Below are positions 1 through 11,664 of a DNA stretch of 64,000 bases, one piece after another. This DNA is from Dirofilaria immitis (Eukaryota > Nematoda > Chromadorea > Rhabditida > Onchocercidae), in the NCBI GenBank assembly GCA_024305405.1, contig JAKNDB010000087.1, forward strand, positions 1,178,001 through 1,242,000, given 5' to 3'. Numbering within the stretch: position 1 is the first letter of the stretch; each line of letters begins with the position of its first letter. Under the pieces are notes generated by a model, which was given only the letters and a program-made list of their open reading frames with translations, was not told where the DNA came from and did no database searches. The translations under genes and the position numbers were made by a program.

Positions 1-1060
1 ATAAGTAAATTTTTGTTCAATAATTTTGCAGAAAATGTTAATTTCATTTGAAGTGATTCATTTGAATACAAATATCTCATTTAATCTATTCAAAATTCTC
101 GTACAATTGGAACCTAAGAAGCTATTTTGCTAGGATGAATTCATTTCCAGCGCTAAAATATAATGGCTTAATTTTCAATAGGCAAAATGTTAACATTAAG
201 TGATCGTATCCTTTGCTTAATATCGATAAAGAATGTTATCTTGCTTGGAAAATAAAATAGCCAAAAATCCATTCTTGAAGAAGATAAATCAATAATCATT
301 GCTCGTAAAAAAATAGTATCAATCTGAAGTATCATATCATTTATATTCGATTTCGTTTTTTACCTTGAGAAGCATTGGAAATGATGTAATATTGGTTTTT
401 AATTATGCGATTGTTAAGATTATATCAGGATTAATTTTTCAAGCTTACTGGAGTAGAATGATCATATATGTGATAATGTTCATCTTTATTTGAGCAAAGA
501 TTGATTAGAAAACTATGATAGATATAAAAAGTTAATTCGAATGTTACGATGTCCATTATTATCATAAATTCATCGCAGCAGCAATTCATCAAGAAAATGA
601 AAAATGTATATGTTTCTCTTTGTGGATTTATTTCGATGATGAACTAACAAAGCAAATTATTGTTCCAATATTTTCAGTTGAAGGAATGTGAATGGTCAGC
701 TATCATAATTTAACCTTATTTGCCGATTGAATTTCAATTAATTATAATATGGAAAGATTTTTAGGATACAATAGTTTTGATATTAAAAATTCTCAAAAAA
801 AAACGAAAATTGAGGTTTGCTTACTGACAAACGATTTTATTTTTTGGACCGAAATGTCCTAAACAATAAGTTAGAAATTAAAATATATGGGAGGGAGTCG
901 TATTGAGAAACAATTTGATTCATATCTTATGAAGACATATTTGCAATAGAAACTTCGTATTTTCTTCAAAAACAGGAAAATGAATTTTAATGTTAGATAT
1001 GATACTGGCAATTTAGCAGTATATAAATGATGACAACTGTACAAATTATTCAAAACGTTA
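1..1060. other. AT-rich stretch without recognised gene
   Basis: No convincing exon, RNA gene or repeat was seen here on either strand. Stop codons are dense in all frames. It may be intron or flank of the unidentified minus-strand gene whose exon-like segment begins just after it. Confidence 0.4.
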
Positions 1061-1061
1061 C

Positions 1062-1303
1062 AATTTCAGAAATCTTTTGGCCTAAATCATCAATTTTATA
1101 TTTTTGAATAAAACCAGTTAAGGAACAGAACAGAAAGTCTGAAATATAATAACAATGCTTCAATTCTTTAAGTTCATGAATTTCTTCTTTATTTTTGATT
1201 TTTGACACCATAATCTCTTCGCAAAATAATGCAGAAACTTTTTGTGAGTATGTATACCACTTATTTGCTTCAATTAGATGATGATTTTCTTTTTCTGCAT
1301 TAT
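1062..1303 (-). CDS. Isolated well-formed exon, unidentified protein
   Basis: On the minus strand an acceptor (ATTTTCGTAG) opens at 1303 and a GT donor (GAAATT then GTAACG) closes at 1062. Between them 242 nt are open in one frame, and the 2 + 80 codon phase is consistent. The product is charged and soluble-looking, with stretches such as EANKWYTYSQKVSALF and NKEEIHELKELK. I do not recognise the family. A second possible exon lies just upstream on the same strand (about 1380-1490, containing KELLLSNKPKLIGLQFEA) but joining the two needs a frame shift. It could be the 3' part of the gene at 2.5-4.26 kb or a separate gene. Only the exon shape and the coding look support it. Confidence 0.35.
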
Positions 1304-1913
1304 CTACGAAAATAGACAATCAGATATGCTGATTAAAGATTTCGAATAATCGAATGAATTGTGTTTATTGATTAGGACATTTCAGAACTGCTTCAAATTG
1401 CAAGCCAATAAGTTTTGGTTTATTCGAAAGGAGCAATTCTTTTGGCGCATCAAATTCTATCTACAACACCAGTTTGGATTGGATCACTGGAAATATTTTA
1501 TACATAATTTTTAAAAATTATTATCTATCGTGATCACTATATTGCTATTTTAAATGAGGTAAACTTAAAGAAAGGAAACCATTACGATAAATGAATAATG
1601 ATGATTTTCCATTGGAATCCGATTTAGGAGCTGGAAGCTCAATTTGAAGGAATGCTTCTATAATGAATATATTAGACTAATTTTATATAATGATAAATTT
1701 CTTTCGATCTATTTCGCTTTTTTGGCGCTTTTTCCAATCTATTTCATCTAGTTATCGAGATATTTTTATAGAAATATTCGTGGAATTTACCGAATTTCAG
1801 CGACTTATCTAAATTAGTAAATGGATCATTGGTTGTTATTCGCATCATTTTTCCAGCTTTATCTTATCTCTAGAAAAAGAAAAATTGCATTTCCTGATTA
1901 ATGCCGCAAATAA

Positions 1914-2234
1914 TTAAAAATTGCTAATAATTACTGATTTAATTTCAGAATTTTTGAATTTATCATCACCACTTGCTTTATAGTCTATTGAGATAATTCC
2001 TGTACTTTTTCCACCAGTAAGAAGTTTTCCAATTATAGGAATCTTTAACAGAGATTTATTAATTGAGTATGCTGGTATTACTTGTCCTTCGACCTGAAAC
2101 TTGTGATCTCTAACATCAAGCTTACCACTGGCGCTAATACCTAATTCTGCTCCTTCAAGCCAAGACTCTTCAATTTCAATAATACCATCTTTATATGAAA
2201 AAGGTGCGTTATTTTGAATTACAAATCTAAATTT
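1914..2234 (-). pseudogene. Wolbachia-type AsmA-like (AsmA_2/YhdP-type) C-terminal fragment
   Basis: An open minus-strand frame of 106 codons ends at TAA (1916-1914). The peptide contains EGAELGISASGKLDVRD followed by QVIPAYSINKSLLKIPIIGK and LLTGGKSTGIISIDYKASG. This order (G-x-hydrophobic-x-A-x-G-x-L-D, then G-x-hydrophobic-P-A-Y-x-hydrophobic-N, then K-I-P-hydrophobic-hydrophobic-G-x-hydrophobic-L-T-G) is the hallmark end of the alphaproteobacterial AsmA-like envelope proteins of Rickettsiales. That family is not known from animals. The usual VNPLS-type tail is missing and upstream similarity is frame-shifted (a DYAKSLLDENLDL-like stretch lies in another frame just 5' of it), so this is a broken copy. 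Inference: nuclear insertion of Wolbachia DNA. The family match is from recognition, not a search. Confidence 0.72.
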
Positions 2235-2479
2235 TCATCCAATAAACTTTTGCATAATCTATAATTTCTGCAATGAGATAAAAAAGGAAAGGAAGAATAA
2301 CCGAAAGAAATGAGCTGTTGAATTTGGAGCAATCGTTCTTTCGATATGACCGATAATATGAACATCACAGAAAGATCGAAATTTACTGAGTATGTTCTTT
2401 ATAAACTGAATAAAAGGATTTGTTATTTCGAGATTCTCTTTTATAATTCTCTAAACCGATTCTGTTTTGTTCAATTGTC

Positions 2480-4261
2480 GTATCTTCTACCGGTATAACG
2501 CTGATCATCATTACTACACCATACTTTGATTGACCGCACTACTGATTCAATTGCTGCTTTCTTTTCGTCTTTCTCGATTATAGAAGAATGCTAAAAAATC
2601 ATTAAATTATTAAATTTTGCAGGAATTTTTCCATCATGTATGCATGTCATAGCAATCTGTACCAGATTATTGATTATCTAATTGTCAGGTCAATTTAAAA
2701 AAAAAAAAACGGAATTATTTGATAATTAAGATAACGTATTTCCGTCGAAAAATAGTGCAAGATCATGTGAAAATTGAATATTATTTCGAACAGAGAAGTT
2801 ATAATAATTACATCGTTGATTTGATCATTAGAATCCCTATAATCTATCTGTTCAGTCTATTTCATGTGCAAATATCATTATATGTAATTAGCATTACACA
2901 TCAGACTAGATTTCATAGTTTCAAGCAAAAACAAACTTTTTAAATATAGAGAGAGATAAAGAATTCGAAACTTGGATAATTGATAACGAGAAAGTTTGGC
3001 TGCTTGATTATTTCATCGAAATTATTTATTCAGAGATTGCTACAACAATATGATTTTCCTAATCTAAATTTTAATTGATAAGTTAAGATTTTACAGTATT
3101 CAATTATGTAAGAGAAAAAGATGCATTAAACTAACCTTTACGATGCATTTCGTTTTATCATTTTCCAAATTACACACAGCAAAATTAATGACAAATGGAG
3201 CACTTATCGTTTGACGGGTCAAAATGTAAAGTTGCTCACTGATTGCCTTATGCATATCCTACATTCTGAATGCACTTACAGCTGCTAATGCACTGATAAT
3301 CTTTAGGAAAAAGAACTATTACATTTAAATTGAAGATACGTGTATAGAATTTTAAATGGATTTCTTATCTAAAAACTAAATTTACTTGATTCAGCGGTAT
3401 TCTAACATGTTCATTCGCAAATGAAAGCGCGATTGCTAAACCGATCGCATTGAAGCATGGTTATTTCTTTTTAAAAGGTCGAGCTCAATCTTTTTTTCTC
3501 ATCTGAAAAACTCCTGATTAAAGATAGAAGCGTGATAAAATTTAATGAAATTTTTGATATTTCAGTTAGAATTTCAAGAAAATATTGAAATTTTAACAAT
3601 TGTATCGGAAATTGATTTCACCAAACTATAAGATAACAATAAGATTTGCTATTAGGTTTTGTCGAGTGAAAGAGAAGGAAAGATGAATTCCCACCATAAA
3701 AATTTGAAATAGAAAACTTTGTAATATATTCACTGTACCGTTTTTATGAGGATGATAAAGAAAAATCGAGAAATTAGTTGAAACAAAGTAATTCCAACTT
3801 TTTCTTGCAGTTCTATAGACAAATCAATTCGAATTAGTTATCGAAATTTAAATTTGAAAAATTCGAAAGAACTGAATACCATAAATAAGAATCCGTCTAA
3901 GAAAATTAGATGTCGCAATCATCTGTTCTTCGTTGACTAAAAATTCAGTGTCACCCAATCTTAAGATTCGTTTACTGCCTTCACCATTTTTCTTAGACGA
4001 TTCAAATGAAAAAAAACGAAAATGTTTTTCACCGATATAATTGCTTTCTGTTTACGAAAAATTTTAAGGAGAAGTAATGGCATAGTTGCAATTTCTTTCA
4101 AACTTTTCAATTTTTTTTGTTAAAGTTATAAATGATTTATTTTCTCATCCACTACTCACAGATTCCTGGGGTAGAAAAATTTTACAAATTATTGAAACCT
4201 TTGGGTTGCTGACAGTAATGTACTTGTTGCTATGATCTTTGCTACGCTTCGGTGATGCCAT
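2480..4261 (-). CDS. Unidentified multi-exon nematode gene (copy 1)
   Basis: At least three consecutive minus-strand exons join in one frame with canonical sites. 3502-3386 (acceptor TTTTTCAG; ends before GTAAAT) carries FNAIGLAIALSFANEHVRI. 3258-3136 (41 codons, donor GTTAGT) carries EQLYILTRQTISAPFVINFA. An exon beginning at 2590 carries EKDEKKAAIESVVRSIKVW. Upstream, 4261-4160 is an exact 34-codon ATG exon (MASPKRSKDHSNKYITV...) with a GTGAGT donor. The exon beginning at 3991 (GEGSKRILRLGDTEFLVNEE) can follow it. The exon at 3502-3386 needs a +1 shift inside to stay open from its acceptor, like other genes in this window. I do not recognise the family. The 3' end is unresolved and may include the exon at 1303-1062. 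The two 5' exons lie inside the 475-bp repeat and so exist twice. Confidence 0.5.
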
Positions 4262-4324
4262 GTGATAAGCTGTGTAATCTCACTTAGCAGCTAATCATTT
4301 AACAATGAATTAATTGATCAATTT
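3850..4324. repeat. Near-identical direct repeat, copy A (about 475 bp)
   Basis: This block recurs at 8688-9164 in the same orientation with only a few differences: two extra A in a poly-A run, one extra T in a poly-T run and isolated substitutions. Flanks outside the block are still alignable but much more diverged (for example the AACAAAGTAATTC... stretch before it and TTTCCTAACGAA... after it). A larger, older duplication is implied, with this core homogenised or constrained. The block holds the first two candidate exons of the unidentified minus-strand gene. Confidence 0.9.
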
Positions 4325-5713
4325 CACTTTCATTTATTTCCTAACGAAGAAATTTGCATAAAGCATGAAGTCCTCTGCTCCGAGGATGTTGTTTTTAATT
4401 TTTCATCACTAATGGCGAAATGAGTGATTAAGTGATGAATTCGAAGTTCTTCAAGGTTCTGAGAGTTTTTCTTAAGAAAAGAATTTTAAGCTATCTCATT
4501 TTTCCCATTAATTGTCTTATCAAATTTTCACTTTCATTGTATTTCCAATAATAATGAATTTGAATATGACTTTGTTTTTTCTATGAATCAGCATTTACTA
4601 TCAATCAGTATCTTTTTGATAAGCATTAGTTGGAATTTTAAACTATTTGTATATTGAGCAAGTATCGTTTTCTAGTTTGTGGTGTAATTTGGACAAAATT
4701 TGAGTAGAATGAATGAGTTAGTCGTTATTAAAAATAAATTAAAATGTATGAAATCTACAATAAAATTATTGACAAATCACGGCATCACATTCAATAATCG
4801 ATGATGATTTATTTCACAACAATACATTTCCTTTTGCTACTAATTACTTTTGAAATTATCACTACATCTTTTAATCATTTTTACTGCTATAAGGCTTTAA
4901 ATACTTATCATCAATAAAATCCTTTAGGAATCATTTTAAATACGGTATAGTGTCTTCCTAAGAAATAAAAGACGGAGAGATTTTAGAAACAATTTCATTT
5001 TATATATTTAATCATTTAATCTGCTTTATTGTATTTTAAAGAATTCCTATAAGAAGGATTTGATCCTATAAAACTAAAACAGTAATGAAATTAATTAGAA
5101 TTAAAAGAGATAAAATACGATTGAAATAAACGCATCATTGAAACAATTAGTAGCTAAGTGATATCGTTAGGTGATATCGTTAGGCGTGAAAAAAAAAATA
5201 GAACTATGGACGCTCCACTTTCATTATAACTTTTATGGATATTTTGGTTTGGGAAATTATCACAGTTGATGAAATAGATCAAATGATTCTGAAATCGTAC
5301 CAGATGAAGAAGATGAAACGAGCTTAAATTTCATATAAGATCATCAGGAAAAGCAAAGAATTAAGAGGAGAAAATAAATGTCGTACACTAGATACATGTT
5401 TGAAGTGCTTCGAATATTTTACTGAGTTCAAATAATAAATTAAATTTTATTCAAGAAATTTATCAAAATTGTTAGAAATATGATAATTGATTTAGAAAAT
5501 AAAAGGAATCATTTCATAAAATCCAAATTTTATGTTTTAATGTTTATAAACAAATTCTGTTAAAACATCGATTTTAGGCCCATGAATTTCATGATACAAT
5601 AAGAAGCAAATATCTAACGATGCATCGACGAAACGAAAATAATTAAAATAAAAAACTGATCTGACTGATTCAATTGCTTCATTATTTCCAACGAATTTCA
5701 CGATTTATCGCTT
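4325..5713. other. AT-rich intergenic DNA
   Basis: Diverged similarity to 9165-9440 continues for the first 250 bases or so, the outer arm of the older duplication. A short direct repeat GTGATATCGTTAG occurs twice near 5159-5183. No gene recognised. Confidence 0.4.
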
Positions 5714-6081
5714 TTATCCTGCTCCTAAATTCGCTCCACCCGGTGGTCCTACATCTCCTTTATCCCCTTGTTCACCCTGAGGTCCTCGTAGTCCTCGTCT
5801 GCCTGCTACACCTACCCCTCCTGGCATTCCTGGCCGCCCAACTGGTCCTTGATGTCCTCGAGGTCCTGAGTTTCCTGGCATTCCCTTTTCTCCTTTACTT
5901 CCATCTTTTCCATCTTGTCCATTTGGTCCCTGCTGTGGACCGCAAGCCTAAAAATAAAATTTGCGAATGCTGTGAAATCTTCCCTTAAACATCTTTTTTC
6001 TTACCCAAAAATGTTTTTAGAATTTACCTGGACCACGAAAAGGACGCAGACAACCAATAGGAAAGTACTAAAAAGATGCAT
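5714..6081 (-). CDS. Tiny secreted collagen-repeat protein
   Basis: This is a complete two-exon gene. Exon 1 (6081-6028, 18 codons from ATG) encodes a hydrophobic signal peptide, MHLFSTFLLVVCVLFVVQ. An 80-nt intron (GTAAAT...TTTTTAG) follows, and exon 2 (5947-5714) ends in TAA. The predicted precursor is 95 residues. After the signal peptide comes a short ACGPQQ lead, then about 21 uninterrupted Gly-X-Y triplets rich in Pro, Lys and Asp/Glu, ending ANLGAG. Nematode cuticle collagens are normally near 300 residues, with an N-terminal domain, interrupted repeats and Cys clusters. Here there is a single Cys at the start of the mature protein and no globular domain. It could be a collagen fragment that kept a signal exon, or a genuine mini-collagen. 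The intact frame and splice sites favour a working gene. Confidence 0.75.
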
Positions 6082-6089
6082 TGGTACTG

Positions 6090-7939
6090 ATAATCTGAAA
6101 TTGATTATATTCACGAGCAGTAGGAATTTTTCAAATTTCTTTCAAATATCCAAATTTTTGTTTGCTTAAAATTTTAGAAAAGACTTAAAAAAGAGACGTC
6201 CAACAAAATATTTAGATTTCTTTGAAGATCACCAATATCAATCTTTTATGAATGGCACTGCATTCTTATTTATTGTCTATAATTCCTTAAGATGAACTGT
6301 AACTGGTCGACAGAATTTAAATATTTCATCTGAAAAGTTCTGATATTTTTGGAGATATATTTAAACTATTATAATGTCGTCAGAAATGTCAAGAAAAGTC
6401 TTAAGATTTAAATTGAAAATCAATGGAGCAAATTCCAAAACGAAATCTATTTATATTGAGAATTGTTAGATATGAATCTATCCGGAATTCTAAAACAATG
6501 AGTTATTTCACAAAACAAAGAATCATTTTCAAACAAAGAATGACAAATAATAATTTTTATAGTGTAACTACATGAAAATAACAAAATACAGCATCGAGGA
6601 TTGTTGATGGTATCTGCAAAAAGACATTTTGTGTGATGAGTAAAATTAGAAGGAGATTAAATAAGATAAAAATTCAGGTCTATCGAGATTCGAGAAGTTA
6701 AATGAAAGAACAGATTTTGAGACATCGAAAAGAGGGATTGATTTAGGAATTTGACTGATGCCAGATATCTGTAATTTAATTAACACATCGAATTTCTTAG
6801 TTTTTTTGAATCATGCAACGCATAATTGCATCTTGAACTTTTAACTGAAGTTTTATTCAACTTTCTGTATATGCGAAGCAATTTATTGCGATGGAGGAGA
6901 TGATCATAATAGAAAACAAGATTATTTTATTATCATCAACTGTTCATTTTCGATTTATTCCTGACGAAATGAAGTATTCGATCGGAATTGCGCAAAAATT
7001 AGACTTTCAAAATTTTATTTTACAAGTCATTGCAAAACAATATTGTTAATTTTTGTAAATTTAATTTTTCTTAGTTCTGTTTATACTCTGACTATCATTA
7101 AAAAGCGCTTATTAATATTGGAAAAATGATTGGAGTAAAGCTTTGTTGTATTTTCAAATCACAACTTCATTATTATTAATCATTTTCAACTATTTTTGAT
7201 AAAATTTCATAAATCAAACACATTATTTGTTTTTTAACTTAACATAATTTTCAAACAAATTTTTTTAATCTTTAAAATATTTAGGCCTTCACCGATTTCA
7301 CATTTCAAATTTATATAAACGATATCATTTTTCAGCACTTATTGTATCTAAACATTTTTGTTCTGTTTTAATTTTCTCTTTCAGCAACAAGGTGCAATAC
7401 AGACTATTATGAATGTTCTAAAATTTCCTGATTGAAAACAGAAATCAATTTGTTAAAATTCTTTTTACCATAACTTTAGAAGCCCTATTTATGATATCAA
7501 CGATGAAATTGATTAATAGCAGAAATTAGACAGCCTGATGAGATGTTGTCTATCGGAAAAATTTGTTATAAAAACTGATGAATCACTATAAAAAGAGCAA
7601 AAGGAATGAGAAATTGCTTATGGGCCTTCATCTCCTTCTGGTCTCTCATCTCCATCAAATCTGCTGTTTTACAGATTGCTTTCAAACATATTCATCCTCA
7701 CTTATAATCAATCCATTATGGATTAACTTCGACAAAAAAGACTGACCAGAAAATCAATAAAAATGTATACATAAGATAAACCAATCCATGATATTTTATA
7801 ATTAAATTCAAGATTGATTTTCATATTTATTGAAATAAATTATTTTATTCGTCTCCTCATACATTTTTTTATGATAATTTTGTTTAAACGATCAATTTTG
7901 TATTATTAAGAAATATGTTTTTTTTCTTTCCCTCTTTCC

Positions 7940-7979
<40 letters not shown>

Positions 7980-8284
7980 TTTACTCGTTTTCAATATATA
8001 TTTTTACTAATAAAATATTAAATTTTTTTCAGTATATTTTTACTAATAAAATATTAAATTTTTAATCAAATTTGAAATGATATTTTTATCAGATTATATG
8101 AATTAATAAATTCAATCATAAAAAAAAAACGAAAAATACAAAAATAAATAATTTAAAATTTGTCTGTAACTGATCTGTGAGAAATGATTAAATATTACAT
8201 ACATATTTACTTTCAAATCTTGATAATTAAGCAAAAAATTGTAAATATTTTTACTTAAAAGATGTTTTAGATCTAATAAAAATC
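6090..8284. other. Gene-poor AT-rich DNA with CT microsatellite
   Basis: No convincing exon was found. It holds a pyrimidine microsatellite (7926-7980, mainly CT repeats) and a 36-bp tandem duplication of TTTTTACTAATAAAATATTA at about 7999-8062. Short Gly-X-Y-like codons near 7620-7665 (CCTTCATCTCCTTCTGGTCT on plus) suggest a further collagen scrap but carry no frame worth calling. Confidence 0.4.
7926..7980. repeat. CT-rich microsatellite
   Basis: A run of CCCTCT and CT units about 55 bp long, visible directly. It lies in non-coding DNA. Confidence 0.9.
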
Positions 8285-8379
8285 TTATGATTTTTGCACA
8301 GTCGCAATCGCAATCATCGTTCTATAAGTTGAGTCTGCAAAAGATCTCGCTATTGATCCACAAACGATGATATCTTTGC
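8285..8379 (-). CDS. Possible terminal exon of the copy-2 gene
   Basis: On the minus strand an acceptor (TTAAATTAG) at 8380 opens a frame that runs to TAA at 8287-8285. It encodes a stretch including GKDIIVCGSIARSFADSTYR. The reading looks like protein rather than chance, but I do not recognise it and could not connect it in frame to the exon-like blocks at 8.8-9.1 kb. It may be the end of the second copy of the unidentified gene, or a fragment. Confidence 0.25.
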
Positions 8380-8687
8380 CTAATTTAATAACATTATACG
8401 AATACTAAAACGGGGATATTTTAAGCGAAAATTGCTGTCACAAATCAATCTCACCATTGATATCATAATAAAGCTTCTGAAGTTATGATAATGATATTTC
8501 AATTCCAATTCTAGAAGTCTGAAATAAGAGGAATTTTAATTCCTTTAATATATAAATTTATAATATATTTACCTCATTGTTTTTATAACAATGATAAAAC
8601 AAATCGAGTAATTAGATGGAACAAAGTAATTCTGATTTTCCCTACTGTCTGATATTCAAATCGAATAAATTTTTGAATTTGAATTTT

Positions 8688-9164
8688 AAATTTGAAAAAT
8701 TCGAAAGAACTGAATACCATAAATAAGAATCCGTCTAAGAAAATTAGATGTCGCAATCATCTGTTCTTCGTTGACTAAAAATTCAGTGTCACCCAATCTT
8801 AAGATTCGTTTACTGCCTTCACCATTTTTCTTAGACGATTCAAATGAAAAAAAAAACGAAAATGTTTTTCACCGATATAATTGCTTTCTGTTTACGAAAA
8901 ATTTTAAGGAGAAGTAATGGCATAGTTGCAATTTCTTTCAAACTTTTCAGTTTTTTTTTGTTAAAGTTATAAATGATTTATTTTCTCATCCACTACTCAC
9001 AGATTCCTGGGGTAGAAAAATTTTACAAATTATTGAAACCTTTGGGTTGCTGACAGTAATGCACTTGTTGCTATGATCTTTGCTACGCTTCGGTGATGCC
9101 ATGTGATAAGCTGTGTAATCTCACTTAGCAGCTAATCATTTAACAATGAATTAATTGATCAATT
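8688..9164. repeat. Near-identical direct repeat, copy B (about 477 bp)
   Basis: Second copy of the block at 3850-4324. On the minus strand the ATG exon is again exactly 102 nt (9102-9001) with the same GTGAGT donor. One substitution changes a Tyr codon to Cys (TAC to TGC on the coding strand) relative to copy A. The poly-A inside is two bases longer, which alters the frame in the stretch before the second exon. Confidence 0.9.
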
Positions 9165-9434
9165 CTACACTTATTTCCTAACGAAATTAATTCAAAACAT
9201 TCTAAAATTAAATGAAATTTGCATAACGCGACAAGTACGCTGTCCTGATCGAGACGCTTGTTTTCATCAGTGATGTCGAAATGAATAATTTATTGATGGG
9301 TTTGAAGTTTTTCGATATTCTGGGGATTCACGAGGATTACTGAGGCTATCCCGTCCTTCTAATTAATTGTTCTGTCAAGTTTTTACTTTTATTAAATTTA
9401 AAACGATAAGGAATTTGACTGTGAATCACTGGTG

Positions 9435-9626
9435 CTATGAGTCAGCATTTCTTTTAATATTCAGCAATTGAACATCCAAATTGTTATGTTCTCGGAATTT
9501 ATATGTTAAGCTGATTGTATTTTCAAACTTGGGAACTTTTTTCTCCCTGTTTCTAGATAATTTGTGAATATTCTTGAAAATGCTAACAATATCTCTTACT
9601 TTGACGATATCTTTCAAGAAAGCCAT
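9435..9626 (-). CDS. Possible short ORF or first exon, unidentified
   Basis: A 63-codon ATG-initiated minus-strand frame starts MAFLKDIVKVRDIVSIFKN and is lysine- and isoleucine-rich. It lies upstream of the repeat-copy-B exons on the same strand and could be the first exon of that gene. No conserved motif was recognised and an ORF of this length occurs by chance in such DNA, so confidence is low. Confidence 0.2.
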   Translation of the reverse strand: MAFLKDIVKVRDIVSIFKNIHKLSRNREKKVPKFENTISLTYKFREHNNLDVQLLNIKRNADS

Positions 9627-9883
9627 GTGTGAGAAAGATGCTCTGTATTAAATGACCAAAGATTTTCCGTATTAAATATCCATCGTCACTAAGTCTGTAT
9701 CTATGTTACGGGTAAGTCAAATGGAATGATTTAATGGTTAGCAGTTATACTATTGGAATCGTGCAAACAAAACTTTCAAAAAATGCTACCAATTCAAAAA
9801 TGCAGTACATCTAATGAAATCACGTCGTATGCTTTATTTTTAAGTTTTTACTTTTAAATGAATTGAATACTTCAGACAGCAAA

Positions 9884-11664
9884 ATGGACTTCTTATTCGG
9901 CCGGAAGAAGACACCCGCCGAAATGTTGCGGCAAAATCAAAGGGCGTTGAATAAGGCAATGCGTGAATTGGACCGGGAGCGATCACGCCTCGAAATGCAG
10001 GAGAAGAAAGTTATCGCTGATATTAAGAAAATGGCCAAAATGAATCAGCTGGTAAGGAATGCATTTAAATTTTCTACCATATATTTCTTTTACTGCAAAC
10101 TGTGAAGGGAGAGCTTTTGAAATCCTTTAAATTCCAACCTTTGAAGTTCAGAACTAGTGAGAAAGAGTAATTGTTACCCTAAATGACAAGAAAAGACTAT
10201 CTAATGAGAACAAGGAAGTTTTTCTAGTTGATTTTAATGACTGACAATATTTCGTTATATATGCATGAACTTTGGATGACCTCATATTTTTGAAAGTAAG
10301 ATATCTTTAGCGTTTGTCGAGGTTTTGATGTTTTTCTTTTGCAGGACTCAGTGAAAGTTATGGCAAAAGATCTTGTTCGAACTCGCCGACATATTAAAAA
10401 ATTCATTATGATGAAAGCTAACATACAAGCAGTCTCATTGAGGGTATTTATTTAAACGTATCGATCTATTTGTCTTTTATGGATTTTTTAGATTTTTATC
10501 CTAAAGGTACGCTACAGTTTCTAAGAGTAAAGCGAAATATAGCTTATTAAGCTAAATTATTCTTGATCAAATTATGTGAATATTGCTGTGGTACTAGCAT
10601 GAAATCGATTGTGATTCAGCAGTTCGAAATTTTTAAGCTTCGAAATCTAGTCTTTTAATCTTATTTTGGTGTCCCTTTAAATCTTGAATGAATTCTCTCA
10701 GATGCTGGAAATGCATAATTTGCAGGTGCAAACGCTGAAAAGTCAAGACGCAATGGCACAAGCAATGAAAGGAGTAACACGAGCAATGCAAAACATGAAT
10801 CGGCAACTGAATTTGCCTCAAATCCAGAAAATAATGATGGAATTTGAAAGGCAATCAGAAATTATGGATATGAAAGAAGAAATGATGGGTGAAGCAGTCG
10901 ATGATGCTATTGCAGATGAGAATGATGAGGAGGAAACGGAAGCAATTGTTGCTCAGGTATGATTTTTTCATTTTTTCAAGTTCTCATTATTTAATTAATA
11001 TATAAGTTCAATTTCTTCTTTCCTAGTTTTAATTGCAATTTAGAATAGGGACTAATGACGTGCATTACTCTGACCTGTTTATTTCAAATTCTTGATTTTA
11101 AGGAATTTTGCAGATAGCTTTAATGTTACTTTATTTGCGTATTTGAATATTTCTTTAAGCCTTGTTACCAAGATATCCGTTGAGCTGGTGTTTCGCAAGT
11201 TTATACTTTGGTGATATAAGGAAATAAGACTAATTTTTTTTGTGATATAAGAAAAACTTTGGTGATATAAGAAAATAACTATGTCAAGTTTTTGATAATT
11301 TCTAGATTTCTGTTTTATTAATCCATGGATGACCACTAGTGGATGTCGTAATTATTCCGTCAGTGATCAGTTTTTTTACCGGGACGAAAAATTTTTATGT
11401 CGCACGGCATGAATGATTTATCCATGGTTATCTATATCAGGTTTATTGTAGTAATGCGATAGATTTCAGAAGATTTGAAGGAATTTATATCATTCGTTTC
11501 AGGTGTTAGATGAATTAGGAATCCAGATGAATGAGGAACTCTCAGCCATACCTACAGCACAAGGTTCACTGAAACCAGCTGATCAAAATCGGCAGCCACA
11601 GACAGTTTTATCGGATGCTGATGCTGATCTACAAGCTAGGTTAGAAAATTTACGTCGGGAATGA
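9884..11664 (+). CDS. CHMP2A: Charged multivesicular body protein 2a (ESCRT-III Vps2)
   Basis: There are four exons with canonical sites and one intact frame: 9884-10051, 10345-10443, 10726-10956 and 11503-11664 (219 residues; the human protein has 222). The start MDFLFGRKKTPAEMLRQNQR is the basic amphipathic first helix of the family. The core helices follow, with SMAQAMKGVT-like and LPQIQKIMMEFERQ stretches, then an acidic linker. The protein ends DADLQARLENLRR, the MIT-interacting motif that recruits the Vps4 ATPase. Family role: polymerises on endosomal, nuclear-envelope and midbody membranes to drive ESCRT-III scission. A splice acceptor (TGAATACTTCAG) ends at 9875, nine bases before the ATG, a likely trans-splice site. 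An AATAAA near 12148 could serve the 3' end. No frame breaks. Confidence 0.96.

Noticed and set aside
5674..6169. Plus-strand ORFs over the collagen region
   Set aside because: They are antisense readings of the minus-strand Gly-X-Y exon and signal exon.
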